Program-made: the position numbers and the translations under genes
Source: Paraktedonobacter sp035294465
GTDB taxonomy: Bacteria > Chloroflexota > Ktedonobacteria > Ktedonobacterales > Ktedonobacteraceae
Direction of reading: 5' to 3'
DNA: 45,300 nt
NCBI GenBank assembly: GCA_035294465.1
Contig: DATGKW010000102.1
Span: 1 to 45,300, forward strand
Shown here: positions 9,114 to 18,043 of the stretch, piece by piece
Numbering within the stretch: the stretch's first letter is position 1
Layout: the number at the start of each line of letters is the position of its first letter
Notes under the pieces: generated by a model
The model's database searches: none
What the model saw: only the letters and a program-made list of their open reading frames with translations
What the model was told of the DNA's origin: nothing

Positions 9114-9290
9114 AGTGTCGTCTTCCCTTTCCCCTTGTCCCTTCCCTGAGAACGAAAAAAACAGCAAGCTCTTTCCTTAAAAGTTGGAACGCCTTGATAC
9201 AAATTTCTATTCCCCACTCACCTCAGCGCGGATCCAATGCTCAGAGCTTTCACTCTTCCAGATGGCCAGCTCGACGAACCTGTTGTTATG

Positions 9291-9331
9291 AAATGATGGA
9301 GGAATGAGCTTTGCTCATTCCTCCATCATTT
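9291..9331. terminator. Strong terminator hairpin after GH30 gene
   Basis: Arms 9291-9309 and 9313-9331 form a perfect 19-bp stem with a three-base loop. The hairpin lies 20 bases past the minus-strand GH30 stop and is followed by a short T run on that strand. The rest of 9114-9290 is the kinase upstream region, in which I see no clear promoter. Confidence 0.75.
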
Positions 9332-9351
9332 GTTGTAAAACAAGCGGCTGG

Positions 9352-11331
9352 TTACACGACGGTACAGGCTGAGCCGTTGAGTGTAAAGGCAGTCGGAGGT
9401 GAGTTGGTGCCGTTCCAGCTGCCCAGGAAGCCAGGCGATGAACCCAGCGCCTGACCCGGCGGGATCGACCCGTTATACGAGGCGTTCGTGACCGTCACGT
9501 TACTGCCCGATTGCGTGTAACTCCCATTCCACAACTGCGTGATTGTCTGGCCGTTGGGGAACGAGAAGCTTAGCGACCAGCCGTTAATGGCAGTCGAACC
9601 GGTGTTGGTGATGGTCAGTTGCGCCTGGAAGCCGCCCGGCCACTGATTGACAATCGCATAATGCACGCTGCAGCTTGAGCCGGAGACCTGAGTCGGAGTC
9701 GGGGTCGGGGTTGTGCCCTGAGTCGGAGTCGGGGTGATGCCACTCGTTGGCGTCGGAGTCGGCGTGGTACCCGTGGTAGGCGTGGGCGTGACGCCACCCG
9801 AACCGCTGATCACATACGTCACCAGCGAGCGCGCCGGGATGGTCGCGCTGAAAGATCCGCCAGAGATAGGAATTGCTGCCTGCTGGGCAATGCTGTTGGA
9901 GGCATTGGTCAGGTACGGGGTTGCCGATGCGCCGCTCACGTTCTGCAATGTGAATGAGGTAGAGGTGGCTGAAGTGTTCGCATTCAGCACCACGATTGCA
10001 TATGAGCCATCGGTGTTCTTCACCGCTGTCACATACAGATTGCTATCTCCAGAGGTCGCGCTGATCCTCGTCGCGCCTGGGCGAATGAATCGGCTATACT
10101 GACCGAACGCCCAGAGTCGGGTGGAGACCGTGAAGTTACTGCCGTTGATGTTAATGAATGCTTCGTTGTCCGAGTTGCTGCTATTGTTCTCGGCGAACCA
10201 CCAGTAGAGGAAACCGTTGACCTGAGCGTTATTTAACGCATTCCACAGGTTCTGCGCCCACTGGAAACCCGAAGCGTCTGAACCATCATCCCAGGCAGTG
10301 TCGAAGCTATCGAACGTGCTGGCCTCCGTTTCCCACACATGCTGCCCTTTTGTGGTGATCGGCGATGTGATCAGGCCGTTGGGGCTGGCATAGTAGGCGT
10401 GGCCGGTGACGAGGCCCAGGTAGCTGCTGGCGGTCGAGTTAGCCAGAATGCCATTGGCATAGGTTGCCGCATGATCCCAGCTGGTTGCGTCACAGCAGGC
10501 GGCCTTGGTGCTCAGACCGGCAGCTTTGAGCGCGGGACCCAGGTAATTCGCGATGAAATCGATCGCTTGCGGCGTTGTGCTGTCGATTGTGCCACGGTTG
10601 CCCGCGCCTGCGCTGGTGGAGTCCAGGAGCATCCCGACATAGCCGTTGGGGGTGAAATCCGGCTCATTGACGAAGCCAATGTAGTTCAATGGTACACCAA
10701 CACTGGCGTAGTCTTTGGCGTACTGGGTCAGGTAGTTGGCATAAGCCTGGCGCCAGTCGCCGCTGGAGCACGTTGGTGCCCCTGAACCGGTCTCGCCGCA
10801 GATGTAGCCGCCGTTGAGCAGAGAGCCGTTGGTTTTCATGAACTCTGGGGCGCTCCAGGCATCGGCGTAGAAGTACTGGGCACCCAGGGACTTAGCTGCC
10901 TGTGAGAACGGTACCTGCCCATTATCATTGCCATCCCACACGTAGGTGGGCGTGGCATTCGGGCCGCTGGGTGCATTGGGCTCAATCGAAGAGTTGCTGT
11001 CACCGCTGGCCCCGTTCGTCAAAGCGCCAATCTCGTTGCGCACAATCGTCAGGCCGGCGCCCGAAGTGGTGCTAAATAGATCGTTCTCGATCTGTTGCGT
11101 CTGGGCGGAGGATAGGCCAGTGCTGCCTTCGATGGCGGAACTTGTCTTGAAAGCGTCAGAAGCACCAAAACCATCAATCGTCTGAAAGGTGGTCGCGCCG
11201 TTGATCGTTACGGTTGAGGCTGCGTATGCCGGGCGTCCCTGCGCGACTACCGCGAGTATGCCCATAGCCAGCAACACGACGATAGTTACGGACATGTTTA
11301 GATAGGTACGGTGCCTGGTACTTTTGGTCAT
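9352..11331 (-). CDS. Secreted GH30 glycosidase with C-terminal CBM2
   Basis: The 659-residue product has a Sec-type signal peptide (basic start, hydrophobic residues about 14-30, cleavage near AYAAS). The GH30 (beta/alpha)8 domain spans about 40-430 with the acid/base Glu in GFVNEPDF (about 223) and the nucleophile Glu in HVWETEAS (about 336). A beta-structured side domain follows to about 515, then a Thr-Pro-Gly linker, then a CBM2 cellulose/xylan-binding module (about 551-659) starting CSVHYAIVNQWPGGF. GH30 enzymes include glucuronoxylanases, beta-1,6-glucanases and glucosylceramidases; the neighbouring cellulases and the CBM2 favour plant-wall polysaccharide. The ATG has GGAGAAAGGGA just upstream. 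It is monocistronic, bounded by the strong hairpin at 9291, and shares an upstream block with the GH9-GH5 operon. Confidence 0.9.
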   Translation of the reverse strand: MTKSTRHRTYLNMSVTIVVLLAMGILAVVAQGRPAYAASTVTINGATTFQTIDGFGASDAFKTSSAIEGSTGLSSAQTQQIENDLFSTTSGAGLTIVRNEIGALTNGASGDSNSSIEPNAPSGPNATPTYVWDGNDNGQVPFSQAAKSLGAQYFYADAWSAPEFMKTNGSLLNGGYICGETGSGAPTCSSGDWRQAYANYLTQYAKDYASVGVPLNYIGFVNEPDFTPNGYVGMLLDSTSAGAGNRGTIDSTTPQAIDFIANYLGPALKAAGLSTKAACCDATSWDHAATYANGILANSTASSYLGLVTGHAYYASPNGLITSPITTKGQHVWETEASTFDSFDTAWDDGSDASGFQWAQNLWNALNNAQVNGFLYWWFAENNSSNSDNEAFININGSNFTVSTRLWAFGQYSRFIRPGATRISATSGDSNLYVTAVKNTDGSYAIVVLNANTSATSTSFTLQNVSGASATPYLTNASNSIAQQAAIPISGGSFSATIPARSLVTYVISGSGGVTPTPTTGTTPTPTPTSGITPTPTQGTTPTPTPTQVSGSSCSVHYAIVNQWPGGFQAQLTITNTGSTAINGWSLSFSFPNGQTITQLWNGSYTQSGSNVTVTNASYNGSIPPGQALGSSPGFLGSWNGTNSPPTAFTLNGSACTVV

Positions 11332-11476
11332 ACGTTTTTTCCCTTTCTCCTCTCTATCAGGTAGAAATTAGAACTGAATCCAAGAGAAGCTGGCATAGGA
11401 TAGCGAAGGAATCTTGCTACGGGGCGCTGCTCCATCCCGATGTATATGTACACCTTTCTATCCATGCTCTTGAGAC

Positions 11477-11556
11477 GAGTGTAAAAGAAGAAAGCTGCAA
11501 AGGACAGAACAGTTACAGAGCACTTTCTAGTCATTGAAAAGACATTGAAAAAATTT
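11477..11556 (-). promoter_or_regulatory. Conserved upstream block, GH30 copy
   Basis: This 80-nt block, 146 bases upstream of the GH30 start, aligns without gaps to 17836-17915 upstream of the GH9-GH5 operon, with 59 of 80 positions identical. On the minus strand both copies end in TACACTC, and TACACT preceded by TGTC(C/T)T at 17 bases is a possible promoter core. The rest of 11332-11674 holds the GH30 leader and the start region of the plus-strand HEAT gene, without another obvious motif. Confidence 0.55.
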
Positions 11557-11674
11557 TCTGAAAAATGCGGAAGGTTTATCCGAAATCCTTTCTGAAAAAA
11601 CTTTTGTCCAGAACAAGTTCCAGATTTTGAAGTGCGTTACTTTGCCGCTTTTCTGTTGCTTCGAAAGAAGGGCA

Positions 11675-13531
11675 ATGAAAACAGTAGTAGAAACAAGAGG
11701 TATTCGAATGCCTGGAGAACTTTCCTGGTTGGAAGATTACAGTGAAGCATTCTGTGTGACTTTCGCGCGAGGGCTGGATGAAAAGGAGATGTTGCGCCGC
11801 TTCGGAGCCGATCTTTCCATGGCACAGGTTATCCGAGAGGGCGATTGGAAGAGCCTGGATGAGTTAAGGCTGTTTGGTGATGTCGTCCAGGCTGGCCAGA
11901 GCGACGGGTGGGCATTTATCTACGAATGTAATGGTTACGCTGGCACGCTTGAGGAGATCTTGCGGCCTATCTCTGCCGGCACTGTGGTAGTCTCTGTATT
12001 TCGTAACGTCAACGCCCATACGTGCTTCTGCTACGCGGAAGATGGGACGATCATAGCTAATTTTGATCCGCTCATTCCTCCATTCGATGATCCTTCGCCG
12101 CAGGTCCAGAAGCTGTTGCGCCAGGCCGGGATTACGCCGGAGAGTGTTGAGGATGAGGAAGAAGATTACGATTTTGTCGGGGCGATGTTCGCTCTGGCTC
12201 AGGCCGTCGGCGTGCGCTTAGAGCGAGAAACCCTGGAGGGAAAACCGCTGCTGAGCGCGTTTCTGCGCAATCCAGTTGCGGATTTCCTGGGCGATCTGTT
12301 CACTCAGGGCGGCGACGAGCAGACTGTCAATCGCTTGCTCGCTCTCCTTGCTTACCCGTCGCACCGGGCACACCTGTTCGATCTTATGAGTCGTTGGCAG
12401 CAGCCAGAGTGCCCAGAAGCTGTGGCAAAGCGGGTTGATCGCGTTCTGGAGGTGTTGCTCCCTATGCAGGCCGGCAAAGCGCTGCTCGAAGTCCTCAAGG
12501 AAGAACAATCAGTGGACTCGCCGAAATGGGACGCGATGACAGCAACGAGGCGACGGTGGCGGCAATACGACGGCAGCAGAAAAATGGCGGTGACAGAAAT
12601 GTTGAAAGCGCTGATCCGCTTTGATCAGATGCATGACCGGCCAGGTACACGGGAACGGCTCCTCACGCTGGCAACTGCCCCGCAACCAGAGGTTGTTCGG
12701 CTCGCGGCGCTTGCTCTAGGGACTCTGGGAGATCAGCGAGCAGCTGGGCCATTAGTCCGCGTTCTCTCCTTCTATCCTCACGAGAAGGAAGCTGTGCAAC
12801 TGCTTGGTCAGATGCATGCGAAAGAAGCGATAGAGCCGCTTCTAAGCCTCCTCGACCCTCAAGACGAAGAGATCGGTTTCCAGCGAACTGTACTCGAAAC
12901 GCTTGTCCAGATTGGGGAGGAGCGCGTCGCTGAACAATTGCTCCCCTTGCTTCATCCTGAGTCTCAGTGGGCCTTGCGCGAAGCACAGGAGCAAATGGTA
13001 CAAGAACATATGCAGAAAACTCAACAAATGACACAAGAACACACGCAGCAAGCTCAGAGAACTGAGCAGCCAGTACGCACGTTCGGTTTCGTCTCCATCG
13101 CTCCTAAAGGTTCTGGTGACGCATCTCATCAACAACTCATACGACGTATGCATGCCCATGCTTTTCAGAAAGATCTGTTGGCTTCCCTTGGGCAGCTCGG
13201 CAATCCACGCGTCGTCGAACCTCTACTGAACCTGCTCACTCCTCACCCCAGGTTCGGCTATAGCGGTGACTTGTATGTTTCCTTACTCGAAGCTCTTGGC
13301 GAGCTGGGAGATACGCGAGCAATCGAACCGCTGGCGCGGCTGCTCAACCCCGATATCCAGTTCAGGGAATGGCATTTCCAGCAGGCATTGGTCAGAGCGC
13401 TGAGACAATTGGGAGACACCCGGGCAGAGCTTCAGATGGTGGAGAGGTCATTGCAACGTTATGAGGAAGATTACCACGAGAAAACGGGGAGATGGTTGGG
13501 AGGCAAACCACCATCAAATGAGGGACACTGA
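11675..13531 (+). CDS. DUF6461-like domain fused to HEAT repeats
   Basis: The 618-residue product begins with a domain resembling DUF6461: WLEDYSEAFCVTFARGLDEK, then a small central part with GWAFIYECNGYAG and VVSVFRNVNAHTCFCYAEDG, to about residue 185. The remainder consists of HEAT/PBS-lyase-type helical repeats, for example VRLAALALGTLGDQRAAGPL, EAIEPLLSLLDPQDEEIG and a last group near the C-terminus with LGELGDTRAIEPLARLL. A Gln/Glu-rich stretch (about 440-475) interrupts the repeats. No signal or membrane segment is visible. HEAT repeats usually mediate protein binding; DUF6461 has no known biochemical role. The ATG at 11675 follows AGAAGGG; an ATG at 11708 with AGAGG upstream is an alternative start. 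It stands alone between cellulase genes on the opposite strand. Confidence 0.8.
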   Translation: MKTVVETRGIRMPGELSWLEDYSEAFCVTFARGLDEKEMLRRFGADLSMAQVIREGDWKSLDELRLFGDVVQAGQSDGWAFIYECNGYAGTLEEILRPISAGTVVVSVFRNVNAHTCFCYAEDGTIIANFDPLIPPFDDPSPQVQKLLRQAGITPESVEDEEEDYDFVGAMFALAQAVGVRLERETLEGKPLLSAFLRNPVADFLGDLFTQGGDEQTVNRLLALLAYPSHRAHLFDLMSRWQQPECPEAVAKRVDRVLEVLLPMQAGKALLEVLKEEQSVDSPKWDAMTATRRRWRQYDGSRKMAVTEMLKALIRFDQMHDRPGTRERLLTLATAPQPEVVRLAALALGTLGDQRAAGPLVRVLSFYPHEKEAVQLLGQMHAKEAIEPLLSLLDPQDEEIGFQRTVLETLVQIGEERVAEQLLPLLHPESQWALREAQEQMVQEHMQKTQQMTQEHTQQAQRTEQPVRTFGFVSIAPKGSGDASHQQLIRRMHAHAFQKDLLASLGQLGNPRVVEPLLNLLTPHPRFGYSGDLYVSLLEALGELGDTRAIEPLARLLNPDIQFREWHFQQALVRALRQLGDTRAELQMVERSLQRYEEDYHEKTGRWLGGKPPSNEGH

Positions 13532-13548
13532 ACAGGCTGATATGAAAA

Positions 13549-13580
13549 CCCGGAATGTAACGACGCCGCTACATTCCGGG
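13549..13580. terminator. Bidirectional terminator between HEAT and GH5 genes
   Basis: CCCGGAATGTA (13549-13559) pairs perfectly with 13570-13580 around a ten-base loop. It lies between the convergent stop codons, with an A run on the left and a partial T run (TTGTTTTG) on the right, so it can serve both strands. Confidence 0.7.
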
Positions 13581-13598
13581 CAAGCTTGTTTTGCTACA

Positions 13599-15119
13599 TT
13601 AGGAGACGACACACGCGGTCCCATTGAGCGTAAAAGCTGTCGGGGTGGGATTACTGGTCGTCCAGGTACCGTTGAAGCCGAGGCCAGTCGAGGCCCCCGC
13701 CGCGATGGTGTCGTTATAGCCAACGTCTCTGGCCGTGACCACCTGACCCTGTTGTGACCACGTTGCGTTCCAGCCGGCTGTAACCTGCTGATCGCTTCCG
13801 AAAGTGAATTGCAACGTCCAGCCCACAATAGGTGATGAGCTGATGTTAGTAATCGTGATATTGACCGTAAAAGCACCGGTCCACGAGCTAACCCCGTAGT
13901 GGACCTGGCAATAGTGGCCGGGAACCGGCGTAGGCGTGGGAGTTGGTGTGATGCCGTTCGCCAGGTCGTAGAGGTGGGTTTTGAAGCCCTGACCATAGGC
14001 CGTTGGTGTCCCACTATAATCGCTGATCAGCGCCGGGAAGCTCCAGCAATTGTAGGTATCCCAGGCCCAGGCCAGGTAGCCAATTCCCTCTGAATCCAGC
14101 CAGTTCATAGCCATATCGATGAAACTCTCCCCGCAATCACCCTCGCCGATCTCGCCGGCAATCACCGGCACTTTGGCGGCCACCGGCGCAACCGTCTCGA
14201 CCCAGCAGTTGACGTAATTGCAGGAGTTGCCATTGTACAGGTGGAACGAGGCAGCCAGGTTGTTGTCCGGGTCAGTTGGCTCATACTGCAACCACTGCGA
14301 GAGATCGTTGGCGTAGGCCAGGCCACCGAGCATGAGGACGTTCGTGGCACCCGTAGCGCGCACGGTATTGACCAGGGTCTGCATGCCTGCAACCGCGAAG
14401 GGTATATCGCTACACGGAGCCGTACTGGCCGCCGTGCTGCCATTGAGCCAGCAGGACCAGCCCGTGGTGCTTGCGCCGTTAAAGCCGGGGAATGGCTCGT
14501 TGAACAGGTCAAAGATGACCGACGAGTTGCTCTTAAAGGTATTGGCCACCGAGGTCCAGAAGGCTGGAGCGTGATCAAGATCGGGCATGGCCAGTTGCTT
14601 GTTTGACTGCGTGGTTCCCGGTGCGCTCCAGTGTAAATCGAGGATGACAATGAAGTTGTTCGAAGTGAGCAGATTTACATAGTTGACGATGGTTTGCTGG
14701 TAGGTCGCGGCAGTGTACTGTGCAGCAGGATAGCCGTTGATGCCCAACCAGCAATCCTCGTTGAGCGGCAGGCGCACAGCCTGGATATCCCAGGACTGGA
14801 AGGCCGGGATGGTTGCGGCATTGAAGGCGGCATCCAGGGCTGCACCCGTCTGGCCGGCGCTATTGGGATTCGTTCCATCGTCGAATACGGTGTTATCGCC
14901 AGAAGCATCGCACATGTACTCGCTGCCGGCTCGGTCAACGCCTAGCGGGCGTACAGGCTGCCCGGCGCCATTCAGGAGCTGGTTGCCGGAAACATGCAGG
15001 CCGCTGTTCGATACAGCCGCGTGTGCAACTGGCGTGGGTGCGCGCCACACAAAGCTGACTGCGGCACCCGTGAGAATGACAACGAGTCCCAACAGCATGA
15101 GTGAGCGTTTTCTTTTCAT
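13599..15119 (-). CDS. Secreted GH5 endoglucanase with C-terminal CBM2
   Basis: The 506-residue product has a Sec signal peptide (MKRKRS, hydrophobic core to about 24, probable cleavage near AHAA at 32-35). The GH5 barrel shows VRLPLNEDCW, the acid/base Glu in FDLFNEPFPG (about 208) and the nucleophile Glu in VIAGEIGEGDC (about 323), together with the IVILDLHWSAPG motif. A short TPTPTPTP linker (about 390-402) leads to a CBM2 module with the usual bracketing cysteines (HYCQVHY at the start, GTACVVS at the end). It is expected to cut internal beta-1,4-glucan bonds, although GH5 also contains mannanases. The ATG at 15119 follows AGGAGG by seven bases and lies 13 bases after the GH9 stop, so the two are cotranscribed and probably act together on cellulose. 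Confidence 0.9.
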   Translation of the reverse strand: MKRKRSLMLLGLVVILTGAAVSFVWRAPTPVAHAAVSNSGLHVSGNQLLNGAGQPVRPLGVDRAGSEYMCDASGDNTVFDDGTNPNSAGQTGAALDAAFNAATIPAFQSWDIQAVRLPLNEDCWLGINGYPAAQYTAATYQQTIVNYVNLLTSNNFIVILDLHWSAPGTTQSNKQLAMPDLDHAPAFWTSVANTFKSNSSVIFDLFNEPFPGFNGASTTGWSCWLNGSTAASTAPCSDIPFAVAGMQTLVNTVRATGATNVLMLGGLAYANDLSQWLQYEPTDPDNNLAASFHLYNGNSCNYVNCWVETVAPVAAKVPVIAGEIGEGDCGESFIDMAMNWLDSEGIGYLAWAWDTYNCWSFPALISDYSGTPTAYGQGFKTHLYDLANGITPTPTPTPVPGHYCQVHYGVSSWTGAFTVNITITNISSSPIVGWTLQFTFGSDQQVTAGWNATWSQQGQVVTARDVGYNDTIAAGASTGLGFNGTWTTSNPTPTAFTLNGTACVVS

Positions 15120-15132
15120 CAAAGGGCCTCCT

Positions 15133-17715
15133 TTACGAAACGGTAGTTGGCTGGCCATTCAGCGTAAATGAGGTTGGATTGGGGTTGCTCCCGCTCCACG
15201 AGGCGTTGAAGCCGGGGCTGACCGACGCACCTGGAGCGAGTGATCCGTTATAGGAAGCGTTGCTGATCGTCACTGTGCTGCCGCTTTGCGAGAAGGTTCC
15301 GTTCCAGCCCTGCGTGATTTGCTGCCCGGCGGAGAAGTTGAAGACCAGCGTCCAGCCATTGATGGTTGTCGAACTGGTATTGGTGATGGTGATTGTCGCG
15401 CCGAAGCCTCCGGACCACTGGCTGCTCACCGCGTAATGCACGCTGGCAATGGCGCCGGCGACTGCCGTAGGAGTGAGCGATGGCGTGTTGGTAGGGGTGG
15501 GAGTTGTCCCCGGAGTTCTGGTAGGCGTGGGAGTCGTGCCTGGCGTATTGGTAGGCGTGGGAGTATTTCCCGGCGTGCTGGTGGGCGTGGGTGTCGGTGA
15601 ACTGCTCGATGGTTCCTGACCGAAGACCAGCGTGCCATTATGGTAGACCGGAATGTAAGGAGTTGTAGCTGCTGTAGATGTGAGGCCCTGGAAGCTCCAG
15701 TCGTTCGACGAGCTCCAGTAAAACTTGTAATCGCTATTGATGGCTGCATTCAGGCCGAACTCCAGGACACGCGTGGTCCAGATGGAGTACGCTGACCAGT
15801 CGAACTCGACGTAATATATACTGGTCGAGTTGTCCCAAGCGAAGGGGCCGTTGACTGCAACAGGCCCGCCACCGGGCGAAATGTTCGCGTTCTGGTCATA
15901 GTAGATAGCCACCGAAACATCGCTGATTGACTGACCTACCGCCAGCAGTTCGCTGATATCAAAGAAGTAGCGCACTTTCAGACCCGACACAAACTGCGGC
16001 GGCTGAGTTGTATCGGCGTGCAGTGTGATAGTCACCTGCGAGCCTTGATCGCTGTCCTGATTTACTTCCGCCTGGACGTAAAAAGGATTGATAGGCGTCT
16101 CCGCTGTGGAGAAGTTCGGGTTTGGCTGCTGCCCTGCTCCATAGTAGAGGTAATGTCCGGCTAACGCGCCTACAAAGGCCGCACTGTAGTCAACAGCGAC
16201 TTCGTTGTACACAAAGTCGTTGGTGGCGTCGTCATGATAGTCGGTTGTATCCGGGCCGCCGACGAGTCCTCCCCAGCAAGTATGACGGTGGTTGGGCGGA
16301 TCGAACATGCTGTCGTCGAAAGAACAGTGTGAGGCGCGGTGATGCGGATGCTGGGCAGAGTTTGACGCGAAGCCGACCATATAGCAGCGATTCATTGGAT
16401 TGCTGCCCAGAATGTAGTTCATCTGGCCCAGAGCCCAGTCGGAGAAACGCGTGTCGCCGGTGTATTTGCGATAGACCAGGGCGCAGAGCTGGGCCGCGGT
16501 GTTATAGCGGCACGAGCCCCAGGAGTTCAGGACCATGAAACCGCCGGGTGTGGGCTTCAGGAAATTCGTATCTGTCGGGTCCTGGTGAGGAACGTTGGAC
16601 CAGTATTCGAGGTTCCAGCGAGCGATATACCAGTGCTTGGGGTCGTTCGTGATGGGTGCGAGTTTCAAGAACATGCCACCCCAGACCACATCCCAGCTAT
16701 GCACCCAGATATTCTGCCAGTTATCGGCGGTCGAGGCCATGATAGCGCTGAGATAGCCGGTGTAATTGCCGTTGGCATCGGTTGCGGTGATATCGGTCAG
16801 GTAGGATTGCTGGCCGGTTGCGATATAGAGCCAGATAGCGGCCCAGGCCAGATCATCGGCATCACCGCTGGAGTTATAGAACCCGCCTGAGTAGCCCAGT
16901 CCACGATTTTGCACGGCGAAGGTATAGAGCGCCTTCGCGTAATCGAGGCATTGGGCGGCGTAAGTAGGGTCGCTGGACTGTGTATTCAAGTACATAATCG
17001 TCAGGGCCGCCGATGCCTCCGCGCTGACATCACTGCCGGGGGTTTCCGAAGTGGCGAAGTAGGCCGGGCGGTCGAGCGTTTCCACTTCAGGCGGTGCCCA
17101 GAGGGTATGGTCTACCGAGCCTTCGCCAACCTGATAGCAAAAGGCGACGACATTTCCGCTGCTGTCGCGGAAGGTCGAGCGCATGAGGTAATCGCAGCCC
17201 CAGCGCAGAATGTCCATCATGTGGCCGTCCTGGCCGGCAGAGACAAAAGCCTCGTTGAACTCGTAGAAGCCCCAGCCGAGCGTGGAAATGGCGTATCCCT
17301 GGGGCAGACCGAATTTGACATGATCGCCAGCGTCGTGGAAGCCGCCGCTCACGTCAACCGTGCCTTTGCCAGCGGGATCGAGCACACTCTTATTGGCCGC
17401 GATAAACGTCGCCGACATATTCGTGCCGACGTTCCCGCTTCCCTTGTTCTGCAATGGAACGGCCGCGTCCGTAAAGTCGCAGTTGCCGCGCCAGTCGAGC
17501 AACCCGCCGGCAACTGCCGGGCCGGACTTCTGAGCATCGTAGAAGTAGATAGACATCTGCAAAGCCGCCGCGTAGTTATATATGGCCGTCGTCGGTGGCG
17601 TCGTGGCGGCGTGTGCGCCTGTCTCCTCTGCAAGGAGAGCTGCGCCAAAGGGCAGGGCTAGCAACAGATTGCGCGACTGCTTGAGCAGCGCACGCCGGGA
17701 GATGACAGGGAACAC
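15133..17715 (-). CDS. Secreted GH9-CBM3c-CBM2 endoglucanase, Tat-type signal
   Basis: The 860-residue product begins ISRRALLKQ followed by a hydrophobic stretch and AHAA, a good twin-arginine signal. The GH9 (alpha/alpha)6 domain spans about 45-525 with GGFHDAGDHVKFG (catalytic Asp residues about 128 and 131), an HHRASHCS motif near 458 and the acid Glu in FVYNEVAVDYSAAF (about 505). A family 3c CBM follows (about 543-697, ending DWSFQGL...TPYIPVYHNG), then a Thr-Pro-Gly linker, then CBM2 (about 752-860). This order, GH9 then CBM3c then CBM2, is that of processive endoglucanases such as Thermobifida Cel9A, without the FnIII domain. The GTG start has AGGAG seven bases upstream. It heads the operon with the GH5 gene and carries the shared block at 17836-17915. 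Confidence 0.92.
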   Translation of the reverse strand: MFPVISRRALLKQSRNLLLALPFGAALLAEETGAHAATTPPTTAIYNYAAALQMSIYFYDAQKSGPAVAGGLLDWRGNCDFTDAAVPLQNKGSGNVGTNMSATFIAANKSVLDPAGKGTVDVSGGFHDAGDHVKFGLPQGYAISTLGWGFYEFNEAFVSAGQDGHMMDILRWGCDYLMRSTFRDSSGNVVAFCYQVGEGSVDHTLWAPPEVETLDRPAYFATSETPGSDVSAEASAALTIMYLNTQSSDPTYAAQCLDYAKALYTFAVQNRGLGYSGGFYNSSGDADDLAWAAIWLYIATGQQSYLTDITATDANGNYTGYLSAIMASTADNWQNIWVHSWDVVWGGMFLKLAPITNDPKHWYIARWNLEYWSNVPHQDPTDTNFLKPTPGGFMVLNSWGSCRYNTAAQLCALVYRKYTGDTRFSDWALGQMNYILGSNPMNRCYMVGFASNSAQHPHHRASHCSFDDSMFDPPNHRHTCWGGLVGGPDTTDYHDDATNDFVYNEVAVDYSAAFVGALAGHYLYYGAGQQPNPNFSTAETPINPFYVQAEVNQDSDQGSQVTITLHADTTQPPQFVSGLKVRYFFDISELLAVGQSISDVSVAIYYDQNANISPGGGPVAVNGPFAWDNSTSIYYVEFDWSAYSIWTTRVLEFGLNAAINSDYKFYWSSSNDWSFQGLTSTAATTPYIPVYHNGTLVFGQEPSSSSPTPTPTSTPGNTPTPTNTPGTTPTPTRTPGTTPTPTNTPSLTPTAVAGAIASVHYAVSSQWSGGFGATITITNTSSTTINGWTLVFNFSAGQQITQGWNGTFSQSGSTVTISNASYNGSLAPGASVSPGFNASWSGSNPNPTSFTLNGQPTTVS

Positions 17716-17835
17716 TGCTTAACTCCTTTCAACATCTCCGATGAATACAATGATCTGGTACAGGGTAGAGGAGCCTGCTCGCATACGGGTAGTGCATCCC
17801 AGGCAGGTAAAAAGAGTATTTTCCTCTTAATAGAA

Positions 17836-17915
17836 GAGTGTACGGGGAAAAGCCAGGAAAAGACAGAGCAGGTAGAGAACACTTTGCAGTCAATGTAACG
17901 TCACTGAAAAAATTT
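17836..17915 (-). promoter_or_regulatory. Conserved upstream block, GH9-GH5 copy
   Basis: This is the partner of the block at 11477-11556 and lies 121 bases upstream of the GH9 start. On the minus strand it contains TTGACTGCAAAGTG and TCTGTC and ends in TACACTC. The strongest agreement between copies is in the runs AAATTTTTTC and AAAGTG, and in the TCTGTC-to-TACACTC portion. It shares the divergent region 17716-18043 with the ECF41 promoter of the oxidoreductase gene. Confidence 0.55.
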
Positions 17916-17958
17916 CGGAACACAACACTTTCCTGTCGCTAACGATTCCCCAAAAACC

Positions 17959-17985
17959 TGTCACAAATTTTTCCCTTTCCCCGTC
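17959..17985 (+). promoter_or_regulatory. ECF41-type promoter TGTCACA-N16-CGTC
   Basis: TGTCACA at 17959-17965 and CGTC at 17982-17985 are separated by exactly 16 bases, matching the promoter described for ECF41 sigma factors. It lies about 60 bases upstream of the oxidoreductase start, and an ECF41 sigma factor gene follows that gene. Confidence 0.8.
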
Positions 17986-18043
17986 TCCTTTGCGTAAATC
18001 GGTAGAAGCTCAACAGCAAATCAGAATAGAAGGAGCAGAGAAT

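Noticed and set aside
9660..9800. Short tandem repeats that could suggest a microsatellite or CRISPR-like array
   Set aside because: These encode the Thr-Pro linker of the GH30-CBM2 protein. Similar repeats at 15470-15600, 13920-13950 and in the glucanase genes have the same explanation; there are no spacers.
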